Origin: Candidatus Gallacutalibacter stercoravium
Lineage (GTDB): Bacteria > Bacillota > Clostridia > Oscillospirales > Acutalibacteraceae
Reading direction: 5' to 3'
Length of the DNA stretch: 40,664 nt
Assembly (NCBI GenBank): GCA_018716975.1
Contig: DVJE01000033.1
Location: 1-40,664 of the forward strand
The translations under genes and the position numbers were made by a program. The notes beneath the pieces were generated by a model that saw only the letters and a program-made list of their open reading frames with translations, ran no database searches and was not told the DNA's origin. Shown piece after piece: positions 6,717-14,156 of this stretch (position 1 is its first letter; each line of letters opens with the position of its first letter).

Positions 6717-8828
6717 TTATTCCGCCGGGGCTTCTTGCGGGTGCATTCTGGGCTGGTAGGGCTCTTCTTGCACGGCGTGCTCTTTTTCCCGCAGGGCTTG
6801 CTTTGCCAAGCGGGCAAACTCCTGCTGGCTGCGTATCGTGGGTTTGCCTCTTCTATCAATGTGGGAATAAGAGGTGTCGGAGGATTGCACCCGGGCGTTG
6901 ACCGTATCGTTCCACATCAATTCCAGAATGGAAAAGGCGCGTTGGCGCAGTTGCTCATCTTCCACCGGGAAGACCACTTCCACGCGGCGATCCAAGTTGC
7001 GGGGCATCCAGTCGGCGCTGCCCATATAGATTTTGGGCATGCCGCCGTTTTCAAACCGGAAGATGCGGCTGTGTTCCAGCAGCTGGCCCACAATGCTGAT
7101 AACGGTGATGTTTTCGCTGATCCCCGTTAGGCCGGGAATCAGGCAGCAAATGCCCCGCACAATCAAGCGCACCGGCACGCCGGCTTGAGAGGCTTCGTAA
7201 AGTAAGGCGATAATTTCGGGATCCACTAGGGAATTGACCTTAACAGTAATACCGCTGGGCAAGCCCTTTTTGGCGTTTTCGGTTTCATTTTTTATCATGC
7301 GCTCAAAAAAGCGGCGCATACCGTCGGGCGCCACCACCATTTTGTTATACTCCGGCGGGCGGGAGTATCCGGTAAGCACGTTAAATAAAGAAGAAGCGTC
7401 TGCGCCGAAGGATTCCCGGCAGGTAAACATGCCGATATCGGTATAAAGCCGGGCGGTGGAATCGTTGTAGTTGCCGGTGCCCATGTGCACATACCGGCGG
7501 ATACCGTCTTCTTCCCGGCGCACCACCAGCAGCACCTTGCAATGGGTTTTAAGCCCCGACAGGCCATATACCACATGGCAACCCGCTTGTTCCAACTTGC
7601 GGGCCCAGTTGATGTTGTTTTCTTCGTCAAAGCGCGCTTTTAGCTCCACCAAAACGGTAACTTGCTTGCCGTTTTCCGCCGCGCGGATGAGGGCGGCCAC
7701 AATGGGGGAGTTACCGCTGACCCGATAAAGCGTTTGTTTAATGGCCAGCACATCGGGATCCTCTGCCGCTGTTTGCACAAAGCGAACCACCACGTTAAAG
7801 CTCTCATATGGGTGATGCACCATGCGGTCTTTATCGCGTATGGCCTCAAAAATATCGTCGTAGCCCCAAAAATCGGCGGGGGGATCCACCGGCCGGATGG
7901 GGGCGAAATTCATCTCTTCAAAGCCGGGCAGGCCGCAGAACTTGGATAAAAAGGTTAAATCCACAGGGCCTGGAATTTCGTAGATCTCTTGATCAGAAAC
8001 CTCTAGCATATCCACCAAAAAGCTTTTGGTTTCGGCGTCGCACCGCTGCAGCAGCTCCAAGCGCACCGGGCGGCCCCGCTTGCGCTTTTTAATGGATTTT
8101 TCAATTGCCAGCATCAAGTCTTCTGATTCCTCGTCAATTTCCAGGTCGGAGTTGCGCGTAACGCGGAAGGGGCAAACCGCCTCAATGCGGTGCAATTCAA
8201 AAAGCTGATCCAGCTTTTCAATAATAATATTTTCCAGCAACACAAAGGCGCGGCCGTTATCGCAGGGCAGTTCTAAAAAGCGGGGCAGAATAGAGGGCAC
8301 CTGCACCACGGCAAAATTGGATTCGCCGTCCTTTTGCAGGCGCACGGCGATGTTTAAACTTTTGTTAGCCAGCAATGGGAAGGGCCGGCTGCGATCCACC
8401 GCCAAAGGGGTAAGCACAGGGAACAGCGTTTTGTTAAAATAATCGTTGATATGGCGCAGCTGGGTTTCGTTCATTTCGCGGGGGGTTAAAAACACAATGT
8501 CTTTGCGCCGCATAGCGGGCAAGATGGAGCGGTGCAAGCAAGAATATTGCCGTTCGGTAAAGGCGTGTATTTTTTCGCTCAACAGGCGCAGCTGAGCCTG
8601 CGGCGTAAGGCCGGAAGCGTCCGGCGTGGTATATTTGGAATCCACTTGCTCCACAATACCCGCAACCCGCACCATAAAAAATTCATCCAGGTTAGAGGCC
8701 GTAATGGCTAAAAAGTTGATGCGGCTCATAAGAGGATTGTCTTTTTCCAACGCCTCCTCCAGCACGCGGGCGTTAAAGTCCATCCAGCTGAGTTCCCTAT
8801 TGTTATAAGGGACGGCGGCTTCTTTCAT
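6717..8828 (-). CDS. ppk1: Polyphosphate kinase 1
   Basis: PPK1 reversibly makes polyphosphate from ATP using a phospho-histidine intermediate. The 703-residue length is normal. The N-domain shows NNRELSWMDFNARVL and ASNLDEFFMVRV; the head domain follows. The two phospholipase-D-like catalytic domains show LYRVSGNSPIVAALIRAAENG, then GLKTHCKVLLVVRR with H429 (the autophosphorylated His), MGTGNYND, and later LLEHSRIFRF with the second catalytic His, H586. All core residues look intact. It lies 118 bases downstream of a Ppx/GppA-type gene on the same strand, suggesting a polyphosphate synthesis/turnover pair, with pfkA further downstream. Confidence 0.96.
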   Translation of the reverse strand: MKEAAVPYNNRELSWMDFNARVLEEALEKDNPLMSRINFLAITASNLDEFFMVRVAGIVEQVDSKYTTPDASGLTPQAQLRLLSEKIHAFTERQYSCLHRSILPAMRRKDIVFLTPREMNETQLRHINDYFNKTLFPVLTPLAVDRSRPFPLLANKSLNIAVRLQKDGESNFAVVQVPSILPRFLELPCDNGRAFVLLENIIIEKLDQLFELHRIEAVCPFRVTRNSDLEIDEESEDLMLAIEKSIKKRKRGRPVRLELLQRCDAETKSFLVDMLEVSDQEIYEIPGPVDLTFLSKFCGLPGFEEMNFAPIRPVDPPADFWGYDDIFEAIRDKDRMVHHPYESFNVVVRFVQTAAEDPDVLAIKQTLYRVSGNSPIVAALIRAAENGKQVTVLVELKARFDEENNINWARKLEQAGCHVVYGLSGLKTHCKVLLVVRREEDGIRRYVHMGTGNYNDSTARLYTDIGMFTCRESFGADASSLFNVLTGYSRPPEYNKMVVAPDGMRRFFERMIKNETENAKKGLPSGITVKVNSLVDPEIIALLYEASQAGVPVRLIVRGICCLIPGLTGISENITVISIVGQLLEHSRIFRFENGGMPKIYMGSADWMPRNLDRRVEVVFPVEDEQLRQRAFSILELMWNDTVNARVQSSDTSYSHIDRRGKPTIRSQQEFARLAKQALREKEHAVQEEPYQPRMHPQEAPAE

Positions 8829-8946
8829 GGCTATCTATCCTTTCCCCGGCGGCCAGCCGGCACTTGCAAATATGTCAAATAAATTTGATTCGATTATGCG
8901 CGTTTTTTGCCAAGAGACATAGCTTTTGTTGTGCAAAACGGGCGCT

Positions 8947-10500
8947 TTAAAACATAAGGGGTTTTACCACAAGCTGCGGCTTAATGCCGAATACCTCTTC
9001 AAAGAAGGGGGCGCATTCGTCAAAGGCCCATTTTTCCAGCGAGACATTTTGATCGCTGACGGCGGTAATCACCAACGTATCCTCTTGCAAACGCACCTTT
9101 ACGTCTTGTAGTTTCTGCTTGCTGGATTTATCCAATGCATTGGCCAAACGGAAGATGGCCACCAGCTTAGAAACCAACAGCTTGCTTTTTTCAGACAATG
9201 CGGCGTATTCCCGGTCGTCGTAGCTGGGCACAAAAAACTCGGTATAGCGGGCTACATGGGCGATAAGATACACCTCTTCATCCGTTAAGCCGTAAATATC
9301 GGTGTTTTTAATCAGATCAAAGGTGCTGCGCAGATGATACTTAGAGTTTACATAATACCCGCATTCGTGCAGCAAAGCGGCAAGCTCCAGCAAAAGGCGG
9401 CGCTTGTTGCTTAAACCGTGTATTTTTTTCAGTTTATCGAATACCAAGCAGGCAAAGCTGCGAACCGTTTCCAAATGCGCATGGTTGCACTGGTAATGCT
9501 GGGCCAACGTAACCGCGCAAGACAGGGCGCTGGTGCGCACATGTTCATCATATTCCGCTTTGCTTTTTGAAATGAGCAATTGACGCGCCACCGCATCCCA
9601 TAAATCAATTTTAGGCGAAATAATGCGCTTTGCATCGGTCAGGCGCAGGATATGCAGATAAATCGCCAGCGAAGTATAAAGCAGCTCTGCTTCGCTTTCG
9701 CTCATATCGTAAAGCAAGCTGATCTTTTCCGGCGGCATATCGCGAATGGTGGTAAACAGCTGCTCCATTTGCGATGCATCGATCAAATACCGCTTTTTCT
9801 TTAAGGGCGCTTGCAAAGTTTTGGCAATCAGTTCCATCTCGTTGCCGGTAATAATCAGGCTATCCACAGGTTTTTTTGTGGGCGGCAAGGCAATGCGCCC
9901 GATAATTCCGTTTAGGTATTCGTCCAGCACGGTGTAAAATTCCGGCGTTTCATCCTGAATGCCCCGCAGCAAGTCGTGCAGCTTGAGCGAACCGATGGAA
10001 ATATTTTGAGAAAAAATCATCCGTTGCTCGCTGTATAGCGCCACGCCGATGCTGCCTGTGCCGATATAAGCCACCAAAGCGTTGCCGATTTTAGGCGCGT
10101 CCGGTTCCGATAGATTGCGCAGAATCTCAGAATAGATAAGCGTTTTTTCCTGATCGTCTTCCAGCACTTCTATGGTCATATCGTTTTGTATTTTTAGCTG
10201 ATCGGTGACATATGCCCGGTTTTGCGCCTCGCGAAAAACCGTGGTGGCTACAATTTTATATTGGGATACGCCGTATTCAGTCATTACCTGCGAGTATCCG
10301 CGCAATGTGGCGGATAGTTCGCGCAGGCTGTCAAAGCTTATTTTGCCTTGGCTAAACACCTCGTGGCCCAAGCGGAGCGGGGAGTACAGCAAATCCAAAT
10401 CTTTCACAACGTTGTTTTGCATTTGCGCCACCCGCATCTTAACGGCGTTGGAGCCGATATCGATGACGGCAACCACCTTGCCGCCGCGCTTTTTATTCAC
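8947..10500 (-). CDS. Ppx/GppA-family phosphatase with degenerate HD domain
   Basis: A 517-residue protein starting at GTG 10500 (AAAGGGG upstream). The first ASKHA phosphate loop VIDIGSNAVKMRV (12-24) and the TTVFREAQN block (87-94) identify the Ppx/GppA family, which hydrolyses polyphosphate or pppGpp. The second phosphate loop, normally DIGGGS, reads YIGTGS (145-150), so the usual acidic metal ligand is missing. The EEAR region reads DDQEKTL. The C-terminal half is HD-like, with LLHECGYYVNSKYHLRS (377-392): the HD pair is HE. The neighbourhood with ppk supports polyphosphate metabolism, but hydrolysis may be weakened or lost. A regulatory or polyphosphate-binding role is possible. Confidence 0.82.
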   Translation of the reverse strand: MNKKRGGKVVAVIDIGSNAVKMRVAQMQNNVVKDLDLLYSPLRLGHEVFSQGKISFDSLRELSATLRGYSQVMTEYGVSQYKIVATTVFREAQNRAYVTDQLKIQNDMTIEVLEDDQEKTLIYSEILRNLSEPDAPKIGNALVAYIGTGSIGVALYSEQRMIFSQNISIGSLKLHDLLRGIQDETPEFYTVLDEYLNGIIGRIALPPTKKPVDSLIITGNEMELIAKTLQAPLKKKRYLIDASQMEQLFTTIRDMPPEKISLLYDMSESEAELLYTSLAIYLHILRLTDAKRIISPKIDLWDAVARQLLISKSKAEYDEHVRTSALSCAVTLAQHYQCNHAHLETVRSFACLVFDKLKKIHGLSNKRRLLLELAALLHECGYYVNSKYHLRSTFDLIKNTDIYGLTDEEVYLIAHVARYTEFFVPSYDDREYAALSEKSKLLVSKLVAIFRLANALDKSSKQKLQDVKVRLQEDTLVITAVSDQNVSLEKWAFDECAPFFEEVFGIKPQLVVKPLMF

Positions 10501-10604
10501 AAAAACACCCCTTTATCCAGTCGTTATAACGTTCATGCAGCCGGCCGAAAGACGCGGCCGGTTGCCTATTTTTTAAAGCTTTTATATGGCCCTATTATAA
10601 AGGA

Positions 10605-10633
10605 ATTATAACAAATTTAAGAATAGCCAACAA
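10605..10633 (-). promoter_or_regulatory. Promoter for the ppx-ppk genes
   Basis: Read on the - strand: TTGTTG (10633-10628), 17 bases, TATAAT (10610-10605). It lies about 105 bases upstream of the Ppx/GppA GTG start. A second TATAAT-like hexamer follows twelve bases downstream. Confidence 0.55.
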
Positions 10634-10976
10634 TGTTTTTCTTATATCCTGCGCCGGTGGGGCAAAAGAAAAGGCAAGGGGATTGCAGGCGTTGAAGAAA
10701 ACGGGGCTGGTTCCCCATTTTTTGCCCGGTGCCAACGGGCGAAAAAGAGCAACGTTTTCCTAATTTATTTTATCATACTTTTGTTAAATATGTAGGTAAA
10801 TTGATAAATTTGATCGCAAAAAAGATATTGCGCGCTGATCAGCGGATATGGTACAATGCCAGCGGTTTCTTATGCAATTAGCCGGTTTGTGGGCCATAGA
10901 ACGGCTGTGGAAGCGGCAACCTGCCGAAAAAACGGCCAGCCGGTTTTTTAAATTTTGATTAGGAGTGTGTTAAGCC
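10634..10976. other. Divergent intergenic region with a terminator-like hairpin
   Basis: The gap between the divergent Ppx/GppA and GH172 genes is 476 bases and holds no credible gene. Besides the two outward promoters, GGGG-CTGGTT-CCCC followed by ATTTTTT (10703-10723) looks like a small + strand terminator, and a GCCCG/CGGGC hairpin (10724-10740) follows it. Nothing annotated is transcribed into this hairpin on +, so a short RNA ending here is possible. Positions 10758-10820 are AT-rich. Confidence 0.4.
10828..10857 (+). promoter_or_regulatory. Promoter for the GH172 gene (extended -10)
   Basis: TTGCGC (10828-10833), 18 bases, TACAAT (10852-10857), with TGG immediately before the -10 giving the extended -10 pattern. 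It lies about 120 bases upstream of the ATG at 10977. Confidence 0.5.
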
Positions 10977-12083
10977 ATGCAAAATCCCGTATTCCTGTTT
11001 GATGACAAGATCAAAACCTATTGGGTCAACCCAGAAAATCCCACGGGTGAAAAGGGAGGCGCTGCAAAAGCGCTCAACGGCCGCAAGGGCGCCCCATGCC
11101 TGCGCAATTTAAAGCCGGGCGAAACCCGTGTGCTGGCCCAAGCCCAGGGCTGCGGGATGATCCGCCGTATTTGGATCACGACGGAAAAAAAGGAAAAGCT
11201 GCAAACGCTGAAGGGCTATGTGATCCGCTGCTATTGGGATGGGCAAGACAAACCCGCCGTAGAAGTGCCGATGGGGGACTTTTTCTGCTTTAATTCCGGC
11301 GAACTGTCGCCTATGGAAAACGAATTTTTCTCCAATCCAGAGGGCAGAAGCTTTAACTGTTATATCCCCATGCCCTTTAAAACCGGCATGAAAATTACCG
11401 TTACCAACGAAACGGAAAATATTGAAGAGATCCAGTTCTTCTACCAGGTGGATTATACCCTGGGCGACGATGTGAAAGACGCGCTGTATTTTCACGCTTA
11501 TTACAACCGGGAGCGCCGCACGGTGGAAAGAAAAGATTATGTCATTTTGCCCCCGGTTGCCGGGCACGGGCGCTATCTTGGGGCCTCTTTTGGCGTGATC
11601 GCCAACCCGCTGATGACCAACTCCTGGTGGGGAGAAGGCGAGGTTAAGTGCTATATCGACGGCGACGGGGAGTACCCCACTTTGGCCAATACCGGCGTGG
11701 AAGATTACATCGGCACCGGCTGGGGCCAAGGCCGTTTTGTTAACCGCTACCAAGGCTGCGTGCATGCCGACGACAAGGCGAAGCGTTATTCGTTCTATCG
11801 CTTCCATGTGCCGGATCCGGTATACTTTTCGCAGGATATCCGCATCACCGTGCAGCAAATCGGCTGCGCTACCAAGCAGGATATAGAAGATATGATGGAC
11901 AACGGCTTGGTTGTTCAAAATACCGCCAGCACCCCGATTGATTATGAAACGCAAGGGGCGATTTTTGAACGGTTTGACGACGATTGGTGCTCGGTTGCCT
12001 ATTTCTATTTGGATAAGCCCGCTTCTCAATTGCCCGCCCTGCCCTCTTACCGGGAACGGATTGCCGGATATTTGCCTAGATAG
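10977..12083 (+). CDS. GH172 / DUF2961 glycoside hydrolase
   Basis: A 368-residue protein matching the DUF2961 family, now glycoside hydrolase family 172, whose characterised members act on alpha-D-fructofuranosides, difructose anhydrides and D-arabinofuranosides. Typical blocks are FDDKIKTYWVNPENPTGEKGG with GMIRRIWIT near the N-terminus, VPMGDFFC, NCYIPMPF, YFHAYYNRE, and NTGVEDYIGTGWGQG, which contains a conserved Glu in the active-site region. The double jelly-roll family forms trimers or hexamers. No signal peptide is present, so it is cytoplasmic and would act on imported oligosaccharides. No transporter or sugar regulator is adjacent, so the substrate is open. RBS AGGAGTG precedes ATG 10977. 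Confidence 0.88.
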   Translation: MQNPVFLFDDKIKTYWVNPENPTGEKGGAAKALNGRKGAPCLRNLKPGETRVLAQAQGCGMIRRIWITTEKKEKLQTLKGYVIRCYWDGQDKPAVEVPMGDFFCFNSGELSPMENEFFSNPEGRSFNCYIPMPFKTGMKITVTNETENIEEIQFFYQVDYTLGDDVKDALYFHAYYNRERRTVERKDYVILPPVAGHGRYLGASFGVIANPLMTNSWWGEGEVKCYIDGDGEYPTLANTGVEDYIGTGWGQGRFVNRYQGCVHADDKAKRYSFYRFHVPDPVYFSQDIRITVQQIGCATKQDIEDMMDNGLVVQNTASTPIDYETQGAIFERFDDDWCSVAYFYLDKPASQLPALPSYRERIAGYLPR

Positions 12084-12105
12084 GCCCTGAATTTGGCAAT
12101 TAAGA

Positions 12106-12134
12106 TTGCAACGGTTTTCAAACTGTGTTAAAAT
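12106..12134 (+). promoter_or_regulatory. Promoter of the TM1266-hydG-hydF operon, overlapping a degenerate Rex-like site
   Basis: TTGCAA (12106-12111), 17 bases, TAAAAT (12129-12134), with TGT just before the -10. Start of transcription is expected near 12141. The bases TGTTAA-AATA-AAAACA (12126-12141) match the Rex operator TGTTAA-N4-TTAACA perfectly in the left arm and at four of six positions in the right arm, and they overlap the -10 element. Confidence 0.6.
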
Positions 12135-12140
12135 AAAAAC

Positions 12141-12275
12141 AGCAGCTGGCCGCAAGGATTTGTTCCGCGCGGATAAGCGCATCAATTGAAAATGTAAAAT
12201 CGTGCTGAAGCAGGAGGGTTCGTCCCGAATCACAAGGCGGTGATGCAAGTCAGAGAGAACAGACGTATTGTCTGC
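12141..12275 (+). ncRNA. Structured 5' leader of the hydrogenase maturation operon (candidate riboswitch/attenuator)
   Basis: The leader between promoter and terminator can fold several short stems: UGC-UGAA-GCA (12203-12212), GGG-UUCGU-CCC (12216-12226), AUCAC-aaggcg-GUGAU (12229-12244) and CAGAC-guauu-GUCUG (12260-12274), followed directly by a strong intrinsic terminator. CAGGAGGG (12211-12218) could pair with CCCCUG in the 5' arm of the terminator (12278-12283, one bulged A), which would make an antiterminator that excludes the GGG/CCC stem. AAGUCAG at 12247-12253 recalls the 3' box of cobalamin riboswitches, but the rest of that consensus is not apparent. I do not recognise the class. 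Regulation by attenuation is inferred from layout. Confidence 0.5.
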
Positions 12276-12319
12276 GGCCCCTGTGCCTGTTTGTATGGCG
12301 CAGGGGCCTTTTTGTTTTG
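12276..12319 (+). terminator. Leader terminator (attenuator) upstream of the TM1266 gene
   Basis: GGCCCCTGTGCC (12276-12287) pairs with GGCGCAGGGGCC (12297-12308) with one G-T wobble and a nine-base loop, followed by TTTTTGTTTT. It lies between the operon promoter and its first gene, with no gene upstream on this transcript, so it is placed to attenuate rather than to end a gene. Confidence 0.85.
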
Positions 12320-12348
12320 GTTAAACAAGCACAATGGGAGGGAACGGC

Positions 12349-12600
12349 TTGGAGGAAACCAGAATCGCGTTGATTGGAATCATCGTAGAGGATGTGGAAT
12401 CAACAGAGCGGCTAAACCGGATTTTGCACGACTATGGGCAGTACATTGTCGGCCGGATGGGGATCCCTTATCGGGAGAAGGGCGTGTGTATTATCAGCGT
12501 CGTGCTGGATGCGCCGGGCAATGTGATAAGCGCCCTCTCGGGCAAATTAGGAATGTTAGAAGGCATTCGTGTAAAAACCGTTTATTCCAAAGGGGGATAA
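12349..12600 (+). CDS. TM1266-family [FeFe]-hydrogenase system putative regulator
   Basis: A small protein of 83 residues from TTG 12349, with GGGAGG seven bases upstream; an in-frame ATG at 12334 would overlap that ribosome site. The sequence (EETRIALIGIIVEDVES, then NRILHDYGQYIVGRMGIPY, then KGVCIISVVLDAP and ALSGKLGMLEGIRVKTVYSK) matches the TM1266 family, an ACT/NikR-C-like fold found next to HydE/HydG/HydF genes and proposed to regulate [FeFe]-hydrogenase maturation. No DNA-binding domain is visible. It is the first gene after the structured leader and lies 62 bases before hydG. Confidence 0.88.
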   Translation: MEETRIALIGIIVEDVESTERLNRILHDYGQYIVGRMGIPYREKGVCIISVVLDAPGNVISALSGKLGMLEGIRVKTVYSKGG

Positions 12601-12662
12601 AGCGGCAGTTTTGCACGGACCAATGTTTGTAACACGGTATTTTTAAAGAAGGGAAGCGCTTT

Positions 12663-14075
12663 ATGTATAACGTAAAATCAAAAATAGCCACCGAGTTTAT
12701 CGACGATACCGAAATTCAAGAAACCCTAGATTATGCACAGAAAAATAAAAACAACCGTAGCCTGATAGAAAGCATTTTAGAAAAGGCAAAGTCATGTAAG
12801 GGCCTTTCTCACCGGGAGGCCATGGTTCTGTTGGATTGCGACGAGCCCGATCTGGTAGAAAAAATGTATGCGCTGGCCATGGAAATTAAGCAGCGCTTTT
12901 ACGGCAACCGCATTGTGATGTTTGCGCCGTTGTATCTTTCTAATTACTGCGTCAACGGCTGCCGCTATTGCCCCTACCACTATAAAAACAAGCACATCCC
13001 CCGCAAGCAACTTTCGCAAGAGGATATTGTGCGCGAGGTGGTGGCGCTTCAAGATATGGGGCATAAGCGCTTAGCGCTGGAAACAGGCGAGGATCCGGTT
13101 AACTGCCCCATCGAATATGTGCTGGAGAGCATTAAAACCATTTACGGCATCAAACACAAAAACGGGGCTATCCGCCGCGTGAACGTCAACATAGCCGCCA
13201 CAACCGTAGAAAATTACCGCAAGTTGAAAGAGGCCGGCATCGGCACTTATATTCTGTTCCAAGAAACCTATAACAAAGAGTCCTATGAATATCTGCATCC
13301 CACAGGCCCCAAGAGCAATTACGCTTACCACACGGAGGCCATGGACCGCGCCATGGAGGGCGGCATTGACGATGTGGGCTGCGGCGTGCTGTTTGGGCTG
13401 AATATGTACCGGTACGATTTTGTTGGATTGCTGATGCACGCCGAACACCTAGAGGCCGCTATGGGCGTGGGCCCTCATACCATCAGCGTGCCGCGTATCC
13501 GCCCGGCGGACGACGTGGATGTAAACGATTATTCCAACGCCGTGCCCGACGAAATCTTCCAAAAGATTGTAGCGGTGCTGCGCATTGCTGTGCCCTACAC
13601 CGGCATCATCATTTCTACCCGTGAATCGCAGAAAACCAGAGAAAAGGTGCTGCATCTGGGCGTTTCGCAGATCAGCGGCGGTTCCCGCACCAGCGTGGGC
13701 GGGTATGCCGAGCCGGAGCCGGAGGATTCTTCTCAATTTGAAATCAGCGACAACCGCACGTTAGACCAGGTGGTAAACTGGCTGCTGGATATGGGCTATA
13801 TTCCCAGCTTCTGCACCGCTTGTTACCGAGAGGGGCGCACAGGCGACCGGTTTATGAGCCTGGTAAAGAGCGGGCAAATTGCCAACTGCTGCCAGCCCAA
13901 CGCCCTGATGACCTTAAAAGAATATTTGGAAGATTATGCCAGCCCCGATACAAAAGCAAAGGGCGAGGCGCTCATCCGCCGCGAAATTCCCAACATCCCC
14001 AACGAAAAGGTGCGGGCTTTGGTGGAAAAACACATGGTAGAGCTGCACAACGGCATGCGTGATTTCCGCGTTTAA
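12663..14075 (+). CDS. hydG: HydG, radical-SAM [FeFe]-hydrogenase maturase
   Basis: HydG cleaves tyrosine to p-cresol, CO and cyanide, and builds the Fe(CO)2CN synthon for the H-cluster. The 470-residue length is normal. The radical-SAM motif CX3CX2C is CVNGCRYC (C96, C100, C103). The C-terminal auxiliary cluster motif is FCTACYREGRTGDRF (C384, C387) and NCCQPNAL (C409/C410), consistent with CX2CX22C, which distinguishes HydG from ThiH. LETGEDP and ISGGSRTSVGGY are also typical. It lies between the TM1266 protein and hydF. The third maturase, hydE, which often sits in this cluster, is not in the window. Confidence 0.97.
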   Translation: MYNVKSKIATEFIDDTEIQETLDYAQKNKNNRSLIESILEKAKSCKGLSHREAMVLLDCDEPDLVEKMYALAMEIKQRFYGNRIVMFAPLYLSNYCVNGCRYCPYHYKNKHIPRKQLSQEDIVREVVALQDMGHKRLALETGEDPVNCPIEYVLESIKTIYGIKHKNGAIRRVNVNIAATTVENYRKLKEAGIGTYILFQETYNKESYEYLHPTGPKSNYAYHTEAMDRAMEGGIDDVGCGVLFGLNMYRYDFVGLLMHAEHLEAAMGVGPHTISVPRIRPADDVDVNDYSNAVPDEIFQKIVAVLRIAVPYTGIIISTRESQKTREKVLHLGVSQISGGSRTSVGGYAEPEPEDSSQFEISDNRTLDQVVNWLLDMGYIPSFCTACYREGRTGDRFMSLVKSGQIANCCQPNALMTLKEYLEDYASPDTKAKGEALIRREIPNIPNEKVRALVEKHMVELHNGMRDFRV

Positions 14076-14156
14076 GCGGCCCCAAACGCGGCTGACGCCT
14101 TGGCATCAAGACAGCAGCGCCGCTGATAGGGCAACAGAAAGAAAGGATGTGCGCCA

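Noticed and set aside
11109-12248. Long open frame on the - strand opposite the GH172 gene (379 codons)
   Set aside because: No ribosome site, hydrophobic/His-rich unlikely peptide, and the + frame has clear GH172 motifs. It is a shadow.
12141-12275. Firm assignment of the hydG leader as a cobalamin riboswitch
   Set aside because: Only AAGTCAG and a CCCG-type stretch recall the class; the conserved core and the pairing partner of the 3' box are not seen. Kept as unknown leader.
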